A stretch of 64,000 nucleotides of DNA from Natronococcus sp. CG52 (GCF_023913515.1 NZ_CP099391.1:434001-498000), one strand, 5' to 3'. Counted from the first letter of the stretch, positions 33,757 to 43,075 are shown. Numbers and translations are program-made. Notes: generated from the sequence alone by a model not told the origin.

Positions 33757-34296
33757 ATGGACCAGGTGTTTGCACCGTGGCGGATCGAGTGGATCAGACG
33801 CGACAAGGAGAACGCGGAGATCGACTCGTGCGCGTTCTGTGAACTCCCCGAACGGGAGTCGGATCGGGAGAACCTGCTCGTCGCGCGCAGCGAACACGCG
33901 TTCGTCCTGCTGAATAACTACCCGTACAATCCCGGCCACGTGATGGTTGTCCCGCACGCTCACACCGGCAAGTACGGCGACCTTACCGACGAGCAACTGC
34001 TCGATCACGCCCGGCTGAAACAGCGAACCTTCGACGCGATCGAGGTCGGCCTCGAACCGGACGGCTTCAACGCCGGCCTGAACCTCGGCGACGGCGCCGG
34101 CGGGTCGATCGACGATCACCTCCACACGCACATCGTCCCCCGCTGGCAGGGCGACACCAACTTCATGCCCGTCATCAGCGACACGTCGGTGATCGTCGAG
34201 GCGCTCGAGGACACGTACGAGCACCTCCACGAGGCGTTCGCCGACCAGGAGGGTGCGACGGTGCCCGACGAGGACGGTGCGGTCGTCGTCGACTGA
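33757..34296 (+). CDS. HIT-family nucleotide hydrolase/phosphorylase
   Basis: 179 aa from ATG 33757. The histidine triad is DDHLHTHIVPRW, with His at about 121, 123 and 125. NNYPYNPGHVMVVPHAHTG and FNAGLNLGDGAGG are usual HIT landmarks. CAFCELP near residues 25-28 is the zinc site seen in the Ap4A phosphorylase/GalT-like HIT subgroup. The enzyme probably hydrolyses or phosphorylyses AMP-linked compounds such as Ap4A. It precedes the mechanosensitive channel gene by 89 bases on the same strand. Confidence 0.93.
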   Translation: MDQVFAPWRIEWIRRDKENAEIDSCAFCELPERESDRENLLVARSEHAFVLLNNYPYNPGHVMVVPHAHTGKYGDLTDEQLLDHARLKQRTFDAIEVGLEPDGFNAGLNLGDGAGGSIDDHLHTHIVPRWQGDTNFMPVISDTSVIVEALEDTYEHLHEAFADQEGATVPDEDGAVVVD

Positions 34297-34385
34297 CGGA
34301 CCGCCGCGTCTCGAAGTCCGACACCGCGCCGTCGCCGCGAGTGCCGGCCGAACCCTTGTGCGGATCGCGGTCGAATCGGGACGCT

Positions 34386-35264
34386 GTGTCCGTGCTGACC
34401 TCGTTCGAGGAACTGATCGGCGCGTACCTCTCGCTGCTCGACAACGTCGCGACCTTCCTGCTGACGTTCGCGCTGGTGTACGCGGTCGGACGGTTCGTCG
34501 CCCTTCCGCTTCTCGGCCTCCTGCTGGACTACCGGGGTCCCGAACGCACCCTCCGGGAGGGACTCGAGAGCGTCGCCTCGTTCGGCGTGATTGCGGGCGC
34601 GGTCGTGATCGGCCTCTCGCTGGCCGGCCTCGACTTCATCCTCGAGCGCGCCGCGATCCTCGTCGCCGGCTTTACCGTCGCACTCGGCTTCGCCGCCCAG
34701 AACGTGGTCGGCAACTTGGTCAGCGGCGCCTTCATCGTCACCGATCCGACGTTCAACATCGGCGATTGGATCCGCTGGAACGAACAGGAGGGCGTCATCG
34801 AGGACATCCGGTTCCGATCGACGCGGGTCAGAACCTTCGACAACGAGGTCATCTCGGTTCCGAACTCCGAACTGACCGCGAACGCGGTCACCAACGCCGT
34901 GCTCAACGAACGGCTCCGCCTGACGGTGCCGGTGCAGGTTAACTACGACGACGACCTCGATACCGTCGTGCGGATCCTCGCGGACGCGGCGGCCGAGCAT
35001 CCGGACGTCCTCGAGCGGCCGGAGCCGGTCGTGCGCGTCACGGAACTCGGCGAAACCGTCGAAGTCGTCGCCTCGCTGTGGATCGCCGATCCGGATCGTA
35101 TCACCTACGGTCGCGTCCGCTCGGGGTACGCCCGCGAGATCGTCGACCGCCTCGAGGAGGCGGGAATCGATCTCGGACAGGCGAACCCGCAGGCTCTCGA
35201 GGGCGAAATCGGCGTCGTTCCGAAGTCGGCCGCGGACGACGGCGGGAGCGGGTTCGATCCGTGA
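34386..35264 (+). CDS. Small-conductance mechanosensitive channel (MscS family)
   Basis: 292 aa from a GTG at 34386. Three hydrophobic segments (LLDNVATFLLTFALVYAVGR, GVIAGAVVIGLSLAGLDF and AAILVAGFTVALGFAAQNVVGNLVSGAF) end in the pore-lining helix with the AQNVVGNLVSG signature. A beta-domain with PFNIGDWI-like TFNIGDWIRW and VRTFDNEVISVPNSEL follows. It opens on membrane tension to release solutes during hypo-osmotic shock. A start at 34341 is also in frame but weaker. Confidence 0.93.
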   Translation: MSVLTSFEELIGAYLSLLDNVATFLLTFALVYAVGRFVALPLLGLLLDYRGPERTLREGLESVASFGVIAGAVVIGLSLAGLDFILERAAILVAGFTVALGFAAQNVVGNLVSGAFIVTDPTFNIGDWIRWNEQEGVIEDIRFRSTRVRTFDNEVISVPNSELTANAVTNAVLNERLRLTVPVQVNYDDDLDTVVRILADAAAEHPDVLERPEPVVRVTELGETVEVVASLWIADPDRITYGRVRSGYAREIVDRLEEAGIDLGQANPQALEGEIGVVPKSAADDGGSGFDP

Positions 35265-35379
35265 CCGGCCTCCCGACCGCGCGACGCGACCGGGCCGAAC
35301 CGCCCCCGTTCGTGAGAACCAGCAAACGGGACCGGTCGACCGGTCACTTTTGGTCCTCGTCGCCGTGCGATAATCTGGC

Positions 35380-35790
35380 ATGGAATACGAGGTGGTTCAC
35401 ACCGACGAAGTTCCGCTGACGGATCTCTCGGAGATCGACGAGGTACCCCCGGACCTGCAGATTCGGGCCATCGACGACTTCCTCCCGTCCGAGCACATCC
35501 AGCTCAAGCTCTGGTACTTCGAGCCGGGCGAGGAGATCAAGTACCACGCCCACGCCGAACAGGAGGAGCTGTACTTCGTTCTCGAGGGCGAGTTCTCGCT
35601 GAAACTCGGCCGCTCCGGCGAGGAGGAGTACGTCGAGGCAAAACCGGGAACGTTCTGGATGGCCCGACCGGAGGTCGGCCACGGCCACCGCAACGTCGGC
35701 GACGAGGAGGGGGTCATCCTCGCGATCGGTGCGCCGTCCGTCGACGACCCCGGACTCGACCCGCACGCGATCGACGGCGAAGCCGAGTGA
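35380..35790 (+). CDS. Single-domain cupin protein
   Basis: 136 aa. The cupin metal-binding pattern is EIKYHAHAEQEELYFVLEGEF followed by FWMARPEVGHGHRNVGDE. Small single-cupin proteins of this type have unknown substrates. Context gives no direct hint. The start ATG 35380 follows a TATA-like TAATCTGG stretch. Confidence 0.85.
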   Translation: MEYEVVHTDEVPLTDLSEIDEVPPDLQIRAIDDFLPSEHIQLKLWYFEPGEEIKYHAHAEQEELYFVLEGEFSLKLGRSGEEEYVEAKPGTFWMARPEVGHGHRNVGDEEGVILAIGAPSVDDPGLDPHAIDGEAE

Positions 35791-35811
35791 GCGCTCGCTG
35801 ACGGACGGGAA

Positions 35812-36048
35812 TCAGGCGTACGTCGACTCGAGGTAGTCGAGGATTCGTTCCGACTCGGGCATCGTCACGCCGTACTCGTCGTCGACGACGACGGGAACGC
35901 CTCGCTGTCCCGAGACGCGCTTTACTTCGTCGCGTTTCGAGTGGAGCCCTTCGACCCAGATACTCTCGTACTCGACGTCGAGTTCTTCGAGACGATCGAC
36001 GACGACTTCGCAGTACGGACAGCCCTCGAGGCGGTACAGCGTAACCAT
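35812..36048 (-). CDS. Glutaredoxin family protein
   Basis: 78 aa from ATG 36048: MVTLYRLEGCPYCEVVVDRL contains the C-P-Y-C redox motif of glutaredoxins at residues 10-13. GVPVVVDDEYGVTMPESERILDYLE contains the cis-Pro region. It reduces disulfides or glutathionylated proteins; haloarchaea use gamma-glutamylcysteine in place of glutathione. It ends 22 bases after the convergent cupin gene. Confidence 0.92.
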   Translation of the reverse strand: MVTLYRLEGCPYCEVVVDRLEELDVEYESIWVEGLHSKRDEVKRVSGQRGVPVVVDDEYGVTMPESERILDYLESTYA

Positions 36049-36155
36049 GCACGGGCGTTTATCTTCCCGCAGTAAAAGCCTACGCGTCCCCTCACTCGTC
36101 GGCCGTCCAACCCCGACGTGCGGAGATTTTTGGTGATCGCCCGAGAGTCCCGGAT

Positions 36156-36635
36156 ATGCCACCGACCGTGGGCGAAACCCTGCCCGACTTCGAGGCACCG
36201 CTGTGTGACGGCGAGACGTTTCGATCGGCCCGGCTCTCCGACGCGCTCGGCGCTCGAGGCGGCGTGGTCGTCTGTACCGGCCTCGCGTTCGGCGCGATTG
36301 CACAGAACTGGTGGAAACGGTTCGTCCGCGCCGGCTGGGGGGAGCTCGAGGAGGTCCCCGTACTCGGCGTGAGTCGGGACGGCCCCTACGCTCAGAACGA
36401 GTTTCTCCGATGGCTGGATCGCCCCGATTTCCGATTCTTCGCGGACGTAAACGGCGAGGTGAGCGAATCGCTCGACCTGCTGGAGGAGCGATCGCAGATG
36501 GCGAACGTTTCGACGCCCTGGCGATCCGCGTTCGTCCTCGATCCCGACCGCGTGGTGCAGTACGCTTTCGTCGCCGACGACTGGATCTCGCCGTTACCTC
36601 GCGAGGAGATCGAGGCGGCCGTCGCGGATCTCTGA
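36156..36635 (+). CDS. AhpC/TSA-like redoxin with atypical active site
   Basis: 159 aa. The N-terminus VGETLPDFEAPLCDGETFRS, the RGGVVVCTGLAFGAIAQNWW block and FRFFADVNGEVSESLDLL followed by TPWRSAFVLDPDRVVQYAFVADDW match the thioredoxin-fold AhpC/TSA family. In peroxiredoxins the active-site block normally has a P-x3-(T/S)-x2-C arrangement. Here the Cys falls earlier (VVCTGL) and the later part is FGAIAQNWW without Cys. Thiol peroxidase activity is therefore uncertain. Confidence 0.75.
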   Translation: MPPTVGETLPDFEAPLCDGETFRSARLSDALGARGGVVVCTGLAFGAIAQNWWKRFVRAGWGELEEVPVLGVSRDGPYAQNEFLRWLDRPDFRFFADVNGEVSESLDLLEERSQMANVSTPWRSAFVLDPDRVVQYAFVADDWISPLPREEIEAAVADL

Positions 36636-36656
36636 TCGCCGCGCGAACGACGTGCG

Positions 36657-37910
36657 CTACACCGGTTCGCCGAACGCGTACATCGTCTCGTGAGCCGTCA
36701 CCTCGAGATCGACGAAGTCGCCGGGCTCTATGCCGTGATCGCTGGCGTTCCGGACGATGAGCTGGCGGTAGGCCGAATCGCGGCACTTCACGGAGTCGGC
36801 GGTGCCCTGCTCGACGACGAGGACGTTTTCACGCGTCTCTCCGACCATCGACTCGTACGCGTCGCCGACGATCTCGCGTTTGACCGCGCTCATCTCCTTC
36901 GAGCGCTCCTTCTTGATCGTCCCGCCGAGACCCTTCATCTCGGCGGCGTCGGTGCCCGGCCGCTTCGAGAATCGCGTGACGTTGATCTTCTCCGGGCGAG
37001 TCTCCCGGAGCAGCGCCATCGACTGCGCGTGATCGTGGTCGGTCTCGGTCGGGAAGCCGACGATGAAGTCCGTCGAGAGCGTCCAGTAGTCGAGCGCCTC
37101 GTCGAACGCGTCGATTACCTCGAGATACTCCTCGACCTGGTGCTGGCGGCGCATGTCGCCGAGGACGTCGTCGCTCCCGGACTGGACGGGTGCGTGCAGG
37201 AAGTCGTACAGTTCGTCGTTTGCGGCGAACACGTCCGCTAGTTCTTCGCGGATACCGTGGACGCCCTTCGGGTTGGCCATCCCCACGCGGACGCGAAAGT
37301 CGCCGTCGATCTCGCAGATTTGCTCGAGCAGCCGGTGAAGCTTGCGCTCGCCCTCGTCCCAGCCGTAGACGCCGGTGTCCTGGCCGGTGATGCGGATCTC
37401 CTTCGCGCCGGCGTGGATCAGCGCGCGGGCCTTCTCCACGTTCTCCTCGATCGACGGCGAGTCGATCTTGCCCGTCGCCTGTTTGGTGATACAGTACGAG
37501 CAGTCGGACATACAGCCCCGTGCGATGGGGAGAATGCCGACGACGCCGTCGAGGATCGGTTCGGCGTCGGGGGTCGTCGTCGGACACTCGCCGTTGGTGA
37601 CGGCCTCGGGAACCTCGTCCCAGTGGAGCACCTGGCCGTCGACCTCGGCGTCGGCGAACTCCTCGCCCTGCGCGAGGGCCATACAGCCCGTGATGAACAG
37701 GTCGGCGGTCTCCTCGGCCAGTTCCTCGGCCCGCCGGAGCATGTTGCGCTCGGTCTTCTCGACGACGGTGCAGGTGTTGAGGATGGCGACGTCGGCCTCG
37801 TCGGCGCCGTCGACCCGGTAGTGGCCCGCATCGCGGAGCCGTCGCTCGATCTCGCGACTCTCCCCGCGATTGGACGTGCAGCCGTACGTTTCGATGTGAT
37901 ACCGGGCCAT
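36657..37910 (-). CDS. tRNA N6-threonylcarbamoyladenosine methylthiotransferase (MiaB/MtaB, CDKAL1-type)
   Basis: 417 aa from ATG 37910. The UPF0004 domain has IETYGCTSNRGESREIERRL, LNTCTVVEKTERNML and FITGCMALAQ, three cluster cysteines. The radical-SAM motif is GCMSDCSYCITKQATG (C-x3-C-x2-C), with HVGMANPKG-like VRVGMANPKGVHG and PVQSGSDDVLGDMRRQH. A TRAM-like domain closes with DLEVTAHETMYAFGEPV. The eukaryotic-type archaeal enzyme adds a methylthio group to t6A37 in tRNA. The 446 bases on the promoter side hold no clear gene. Confidence 0.93.
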   Translation of the reverse strand: MARYHIETYGCTSNRGESREIERRLRDAGHYRVDGADEADVAILNTCTVVEKTERNMLRRAEELAEETADLFITGCMALAQGEEFADAEVDGQVLHWDEVPEAVTNGECPTTTPDAEPILDGVVGILPIARGCMSDCSYCITKQATGKIDSPSIEENVEKARALIHAGAKEIRITGQDTGVYGWDEGERKLHRLLEQICEIDGDFRVRVGMANPKGVHGIREELADVFAANDELYDFLHAPVQSGSDDVLGDMRRQHQVEEYLEVIDAFDEALDYWTLSTDFIVGFPTETDHDHAQSMALLRETRPEKINVTRFSKRPGTDAAEMKGLGGTIKKERSKEMSAVKREIVGDAYESMVGETRENVLVVEQGTADSVKCRDSAYRQLIVRNASDHGIEPGDFVDLEVTAHETMYAFGEPV

Positions 37911-38356
37911 CGTCGTTGCTTCACTCTCGGGCCCCGCCGGCCAAAAGCCCGACGGATCAGGGCGGCCTCCGCAGCGGCGCGTGGCTCGTTCGCACGCGTC
38001 TCCGTCCGGCGGCTCGACGCTCACGCATCGACAGACCGATCTCGTCGGCACTCACGCGGCGAGTACGCTGGCGAGGAGATCCGTGGCTTCGTCACACGGG
38101 TACGGATAGCCGTCTCACTCACGATCTCGACAAAACGGTCGGGAGTAGTTGGCTAACAGGAGGTGATCCCGTTTGTGACTGTCAATGGAACCCGACCGAT
38201 TCGAACGACGAGTGCCGCCCGGAAGTATTCTCTCACCAACACACGTTCCACGACGTGAAAAACGAACCGCGGTCCTCGTCGAACGACAGCGGGAATGACT
38301 ATCACTACGCACAATACTTTTGGGAGTGCGCTGGCGATTTTGAACTAACGCCCTCC
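37911..38356. other. Long intergenic region with SD-like 12-mer, no clear gene
   Basis: 446 bases between the methylthiotransferase and the M48 protease. It holds AGGAGGTGATCC at 38158-38169, an exact complement of the 16S rRNA 3' end, five bases before a GTG at 38175 that opens a 27-codon frame ending at 38258. I do not claim a gene. The rest is unremarkable, with an AT-rich stretch close to the protease start. Confidence 0.4.
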
Positions 38357-39445
38357 ATGAGTCTTCGGCTTCGGATCTGTGCCGTCCTCGCCGTGTTCGC
38401 CGCGGTGAACGCCCTGTTCGTCCTCGCGCTGCTGTGGGCCTACGGCGTCTTGCTCCCGGCGGTCGTCGGCGGCAGCATCGTCTACTTCCGCCACGGGAGT
38501 GTCGGGTTCGACCTCTTGCAGCTCCCCGTCACCCGGTCGACGTTTCTGGTGCTGGTCGCCGGATTCCTCGCCGCGCAGGTCTGCTACGGCTACCGGCGCG
38601 TCCTCTCGAGAACGGGACGGACCGCCGGCGACGAGAAACGCGCGGTGGCGCGGACGGTCCGTCGACTGGCGATGGCCGTCGACGTGCCGGAACCGAACGT
38701 CCGCGTCGTCGACGACGAGACCGCGAGCTGTTACACCGTCGGCCGGTTCACCGACGCGACGATCGTCGTCACGACGGGGCTGATCGACGCGCTCGACGCC
38801 GACGAACTCGAGGCCGTCCTCGCCCACGAGGTCGCCCACGTCGCCAACCGCGACGTGACGCTGATGACGATCACGACGCTGTTTCTCGAGATCGCGGACC
38901 GGGCGTACTACGCCTCGAAGCTCGCCCGTCGGGCGGTTCGACGGCCGACCGAACTGTCGGGACGGGGGCGTGCGGCGCTCACCTGGTTCCTGCCGCTCGT
39001 CGCCCTGACCTCCGTCCTCGTCGCACCCGTGCTGTGGCTCTTTCCTCGAGTGGCCGACCGGACGACGCGGACCCTCTCGCACACTCGAGAGTTCACGGCC
39101 GACGCCGCGGCCGCCCGGATCACGGGGAAGCCCCTGGCGCTCGCGACTGCGCTCGTGACGCTCGCGGAAACCGTCGAGAGGCCGGCGACGGACCTCCGGG
39201 TGGCGAAAACGCGCGCGCTGTGTATCGTTCCGACGGAACCGATCGCCGGACGCGAGGCCGCGTCGCTCCCCTCGATTCGGCGACCGATCGACGAGAGCTG
39301 CCGTCGCGAGCGCGTTTCGTCGTGGCTCGAAGGAACGACTCCGTCGATTCCCGCCGACGGAACCGCCTCCGGGACCCACCCGCCCGCCGACGATCGCGTT
39401 CGACGACTCGCCGAGATCGCCGCCGAACTGGAGGGACGCTCGTGA
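38357..39445 (+). CDS. M48 family membrane metalloprotease
   Basis: 362 aa. Two N-terminal membrane segments (AVLAVFAAVNALFVLALLW, AVVGGSIVYFRHG, then LVLVAGFLAAQVC) precede a soluble catalytic domain with HEVAHVANRD (zinc HExxH, residues 157-161) and TREFTADAAAARITGKPLALA (third ligand Glu). A further hydrophobic segment, LPLVALTSVLVAPVLWLF, follows. The family includes HtpX and the Ste24-type proteases that clear misfolded membrane proteins. It is the first gene of a five-gene operon; its stop overlaps the next start (GTGA). Confidence 0.9.
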   Translation: MSLRLRICAVLAVFAAVNALFVLALLWAYGVLLPAVVGGSIVYFRHGSVGFDLLQLPVTRSTFLVLVAGFLAAQVCYGYRRVLSRTGRTAGDEKRAVARTVRRLAMAVDVPEPNVRVVDDETASCYTVGRFTDATIVVTTGLIDALDADELEAVLAHEVAHVANRDVTLMTITTLFLEIADRAYYASKLARRAVRRPTELSGRGRAALTWFLPLVALTSVLVAPVLWLFPRVADRTTRTLSHTREFTADAAAARITGKPLALATALVTLAETVERPATDLRVAKTRALCIVPTEPIAGREAASLPSIRRPIDESCRRERVSSWLEGTTPSIPADGTASGTHPPADDRVRRLAEIAAELEGRS

Positions 39446-41049
39446 CCGAGACGAGACGGCTCCTGTTCGTTCTGGCCTGCGTCGTCTGTCTGCTCACCGT
39501 CGTGAGTGCGCTGCCGGCGGCCGATCCGCGCCTCGAGACGCCGGGCGGAGCCGACGGCGAGTCGGCGGCCGGCGGCTGGGAGACGATCGCGGACGAGTCG
39601 GATCCGGCCGAGCGGGCGACCGAGACCGAACGCGACGAGAGCGACACCGACGAGTCGACCGGGGACGACTCCCGCGAGATCGAGATCGACGGCGAACTCG
39701 AGCCCGGTAACGAAGTCGGGGTGGTGATCGACGACTCCCCGCATTTCGAAGAGCGGACGATCGAGGTAAACGGCGAGGCGGTCGCAGAGCCGAGGATCTC
39801 CGGTCGGGCCAACGTCGAGGTCCCGTACGCCGAGGAGATGACCGTCACGGTTCCCGAGATCGACGAGTCGAAAACGGTGACGGTCGAGACGAACGCGACC
39901 CTCGAGACGGGCGACGGCGCTGCCCCGAACCGCGACCTCGAGGTGGCGGCTGCGGTCGGTTCGACGCCGGTGGAAAACGGGACGATCTTCCTCGACGGCG
40001 AGGTCGTCGCGACCACCGACGACGACGGGACCGCGACCGTGACGCTTCCGGAGTCGGCCGGGCCGGCGGAGCTGCGGGTCGAACGCGGCCCGGTCGCCGG
40101 CGAACGGACGGTCGACGTCGCCGAACCGGACGTCGAGTTCGTGACCTCGCTGCTGTTCCCGGGCTCTCCCGCTCCCGTTCAAGTGTCGGCCGACGGCGTC
40201 GCCGTTCCGAACGCGACGGTCTCGCTCGAGTCGGGCGAGGAGGTGCGGACCGGCGAGGACGGCCTGGCGCGGCTGTGGCTGCCGGTCGACGACGAGGCGA
40301 CCGTCACGGCCGAGGTCGGCGCGGAGACGGCGACGGCGACCGTCGAGAACCTCTACCTCCGACTGACGGCGCTCGCCGTGCTCGTTCCCGGACTCCTCCT
40401 CGGAGCGGCGATAACGTATCTGCGCTTCGCCGCGGCCTACGAACGACGCCGCGGAGAACGCCTTCCCGGACTGTTCGTCGGGATCGCGGGGGCGTTCGCC
40501 GTCTCGCTCGACGGGGCGCGGTGGCCGTCGAGACCGCGACTGAATCGGTCGGTCTCGCTCCCGCGGGTCGGCGTCGGACTCCCGTCGTTCGACCTCTCGC
40601 TGCCGTCGGTCGGTCGACTGTTCGGCACGCTTCCGTCGCTCGGCTCGATTACGGGTCCGTCGGAGCACAGCGTTCGGTCGGCGTTCGGCCGGGGCGATGA
40701 CGCCGGGAGCGAGGAAACGACCGCCGCTCGAGCGACCGACGACGTCGACGTCCCCGTCCTGGCGCCCGAACGACTCGAGCCCCGGGGCCCGCGAGCGGAG
40801 GTTCGAGCGGCGTGGCACGTCTTCCTCGATCGGCTCGACCTCGAGGACCGCGAGACGCGGACGCCGGGAGAGGCCGCCCGTCGCGCGCTCGCCGCCGGAT
40901 TTCCCGCAGCGAGCGTTCGGCGGCTCGTGGGGATCGTCCGGGACCTCGAGTACGGCGACCGCGAGCCGTCGTCGGACCGCGTCGCAACCGCGCGGGAGGC
41001 GACCGACGAACTGCTCGCTCACGAACCCGACGAGGAGGGCGAAGAATGA
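39442..41049 (+). CDS. Large exported/membrane protein with C-terminal DUF4129-like domain
   Basis: 535 aa from GTG 39442, overlapping the preceding stop. A signal peptide (LLFVLACVVCLLTVVSALPAAD) precedes an acidic linker and a long beta-rich extracellular part with repeated Ig-like sequence (GTIFLDGEVVATTDDDGTATV, DGVAVPNATVSLESGEEV). One TM helix (LTALAVLVPGLLLGAAITYL) follows. The C-terminal segment ETRTPGEAARRALAAGFPAASVRRLVGIVRDLEYG is the DUF4129/transglutaminase-C domain found next to DUF58 and MoxR genes. Its role is unknown. Confidence 0.8.
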   Translation: MTETRRLLFVLACVVCLLTVVSALPAADPRLETPGGADGESAAGGWETIADESDPAERATETERDESDTDESTGDDSREIEIDGELEPGNEVGVVIDDSPHFEERTIEVNGEAVAEPRISGRANVEVPYAEEMTVTVPEIDESKTVTVETNATLETGDGAAPNRDLEVAAAVGSTPVENGTIFLDGEVVATTDDDGTATVTLPESAGPAELRVERGPVAGERTVDVAEPDVEFVTSLLFPGSPAPVQVSADGVAVPNATVSLESGEEVRTGEDGLARLWLPVDDEATVTAEVGAETATATVENLYLRLTALAVLVPGLLLGAAITYLRFAAAYERRRGERLPGLFVGIAGAFAVSLDGARWPSRPRLNRSVSLPRVGVGLPSFDLSLPSVGRLFGTLPSLGSITGPSEHSVRSAFGRGDDAGSEETTAARATDDVDVPVLAPERLEPRGPRAEVRAAWHVFLDRLDLEDRETRTPGEAARRALAAGFPAASVRRLVGIVRDLEYGDREPSSDRVATAREATDELLAHEPDEEGEE

Positions 41050-41735
41050 GCGGCTCGAAATCGTGGCGCGGGGCGACCGGTCGGCTGGCCGCGCTCGACC
41101 CGGAGCGGACCGCAGCCGCGGTCGTCGGTCTCGGCACCGTCCTGACGGTCGGCGCGGTGCTGTTCGGCGGCTACGTGCCGGCGATCGGAGCCCTCCTCGC
41201 GACGACGCTGTATCCGCTCGCGGTGCTGTTCCCGGTGCTCGGGCTGGCGGTCGTGGCGAGCGCCGTCTGGTGGCTGTGGACCGCCACTCGACCCGACGTA
41301 CCGTCGATTGATCGGGGAGCGCCGCCCGAGACGGGCGCGACGCACGCGGCGGCGCCCGTAACTCGCGAAACGGAACGGATGCTCGAGATCGCCGCGAACG
41401 GCCGGTACAGCTGCCGGGAGACCCAATCGGGACGGGACGCTCGCGCGCGGCTCCGAGAGGGCGCGGTCCGTGTCATCCGGACGAGACGCGGCCTCGCGGC
41501 CGAGACGGCCCGCGAGCGCGTTCGCTCGGGCGAGTGGACGGACGATCCCGTCGCCGCGGCGTTCCTCGCCGAGGACCGGCTACACCCCCTTCCCGAGCGA
41601 CTCCGCGGCGCGGTTGATCCAGGGACCGCCTACTATCGTCGCGTTCGCCGGACGCTCGATGCCATCGAGCGCATCGAGGAGATCGGCGGAGCGACCGCAA
41701 GAAGGCGCCTCGAGCACCGCGAGGTGGACCGATGA
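41046..41735 (+). CDS. Two-TM membrane protein with cytoplasmic tail (DUF7269-like)
   Basis: 229 aa with ATGA overlap at both ends, so cotranslated. Two TM segments lie at AAAVVGLGTVLTVGAVLFGGYV and LLATTLYPLAVLFPVLGLAVVASAVW. The long cytoplasmic tail (RETERMLEIAANGRYSCRET, RARLREGAVRVIRTRRGLAAETAR, YYRRVRRTLDAIERIEEIGG) is basic and helical. I recognise it as the small protein usually seen between the DUF4129 and DUF58 genes in haloarchaea (probably DUF7269). The function is unknown. Confidence 0.75.
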   Translation: MSGSKSWRGATGRLAALDPERTAAAVVGLGTVLTVGAVLFGGYVPAIGALLATTLYPLAVLFPVLGLAVVASAVWWLWTATRPDVPSIDRGAPPETGATHAAAPVTRETERMLEIAANGRYSCRETQSGRDARARLREGAVRVIRTRRGLAAETARERVRSGEWTDDPVAAAFLAEDRLHPLPERLRGAVDPGTAYYRRVRRTLDAIERIEEIGGATARRRLEHREVDR

Positions 41736-43075
41736 CCGACCGCGACGTCCGTCGCCTCGACCGGGGCGAGTGGGCGCTCGTCGGCGCGCTCGCGCTCGCC
41801 GGCCTCGGTCTCGCCACCGGGAGCCGGGTGCTCGTCGCCGCCGCGACGCTCCCGCTATGGTACGTCGCCGCGGCCGTCTTCGGTACTCGGCCGGCACCCT
41901 CGATCCGCGTTCGGCGGCAACTCGTCGTCGGCGACGCGTTCGAGCCGCCGGTGACCGACGAGGCCGGGACTGCGGGCCGTGAATCGGACGCTATCGCCGG
42001 CGATCCCGGCGACACCGTCACGGTTCGAACGACGGTCGAGAACGTCGGCCCGGAGCCGCTCGTCGACCTGCGGATCGTCGACGGGGTGCCCGACGCGCTC
42101 CCGGTCAGTTCCGGTTCGCCTCGACGCTGTGTGACCCTCGATCCGGGCGCGGAGACGACCCTCGAGTACGCGGTCGAACTCAGGCGCGGCGAGCACGCGT
42201 TCGAGGACGCGACCGTCCGGATGCGCGACCTCACGGGGACGATTGCAGAGACCGGGACCGAACTCGTGACCGGCGACGACGCGCTCCGCTGCTCGTCGGC
42301 CGTCGAACGGGTGCCGCTCGGGGGCGGCACCAACGACTACGCGGGGGAGGTGCCGACCGACGAGGGCGGCGGCGGCACCGAGTTCTACGCCGTCCGCGAG
42401 TACGCGTCGGGCGATCCTGTTCGGTCGATCGACTGGCGCCGGTACGCGAGCACGCGGGAGCTGGCGACCGTCGAGTACCGTGCCGAGCGGGCGACGCGGA
42501 TCGTTTGCGTCGTCGACGCCAGATCCAGTCAGCACCGCGCGGCGACGGCACAGCTTCCCGCAGCGGAGCTGTCGGCCAGTGCCGCCGAACGGACCCTCGA
42601 TACGCTGCACGGGGCGGGCCACCCGACGGGCGTCGTTACCCTGCACAACCGGTTCCTGAGGGCCGTCTCGACGGGTACCGATCCGGAGACGCGCCGACGG
42701 GCGACTGATCTGTTACAGGCAGTGCGGAAGTCGGAATCTGCCGACGGAGTCCGCGCCCGCACGCTGACGAGCGATCCGATCGCGACGCTTCCCCGGACGC
42801 TCCCCGGCGAGGCGCAGGTGTACCTGTTCTCCTCGTTCGTGGACGACGAGCCGCTCGAACTGGTCGAACGGCTCCGGACGCTCGGCTACGCCGTCCGCGT
42901 CGTGGCTCCCGACGTCGCCGACGCCGACGACGTCGCGACGCGACTCGAGTCGCTCGACCGCGATACTCGACTCGCCCGCGCTCGAGCGCTCGGCGCCCGC
43001 GTCGTCGACTGGCCCCTCGATCGACGGCTCGGGATCGTATTACACGACGCTATCGGGGAGGTGGGCGGGCGATGA
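41732..43075 (+). CDS. DUF58 domain protein (vWA-like, MoxR partner)
   Basis: 447 aa. N-terminal TM segments (ALVGALALAGLGLATGSRVLVAAATLPLWYVAAAVFG) precede a region with VRTTVENVGPEPLVDLRIVDGV, resembling a conserved beta-domain. The DUF58 core is GTEFYAVREYASGDPVRSIDWRRYASTRELATVEYRAERAT, a vWA-like fold ending in VRVVAPDVADADDVATRL. MoxR ATPases pair with vWA proteins as chaperones for insertion of metal or cofactor. The start overlaps the previous stop (ATGA); the same is true at its end. Confidence 0.9.
   Translation: MTDRDVRRLDRGEWALVGALALAGLGLATGSRVLVAAATLPLWYVAAAVFGTRPAPSIRVRRQLVVGDAFEPPVTDEAGTAGRESDAIAGDPGDTVTVRTTVENVGPEPLVDLRIVDGVPDALPVSSGSPRRCVTLDPGAETTLEYAVELRRGEHAFEDATVRMRDLTGTIAETGTELVTGDDALRCSSAVERVPLGGGTNDYAGEVPTDEGGGGTEFYAVREYASGDPVRSIDWRRYASTRELATVEYRAERATRIVCVVDARSSQHRAATAQLPAAELSASAAERTLDTLHGAGHPTGVVTLHNRFLRAVSTGTDPETRRRATDLLQAVRKSESADGVRARTLTSDPIATLPRTLPGEAQVYLFSSFVDDEPLELVERLRTLGYAVRVVAPDVADADDVATRLESLDRDTRLARARALGARVVDWPLDRRLGIVLHDAIGEVGGR

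Noticed and set aside
38149-38172. Possible 16S rRNA 3' fragment on the minus strand (GGATCACCTCCT)
   Set aside because: Only the 12-base tail matches; the sequence before it does not resemble the conserved 16S 3' region.
38908-41022. 704-codon minus-strand open frame over the M48/DUF4129 genes
   Set aside because: Arg/Ser-rich antisense frame with no domain motif.
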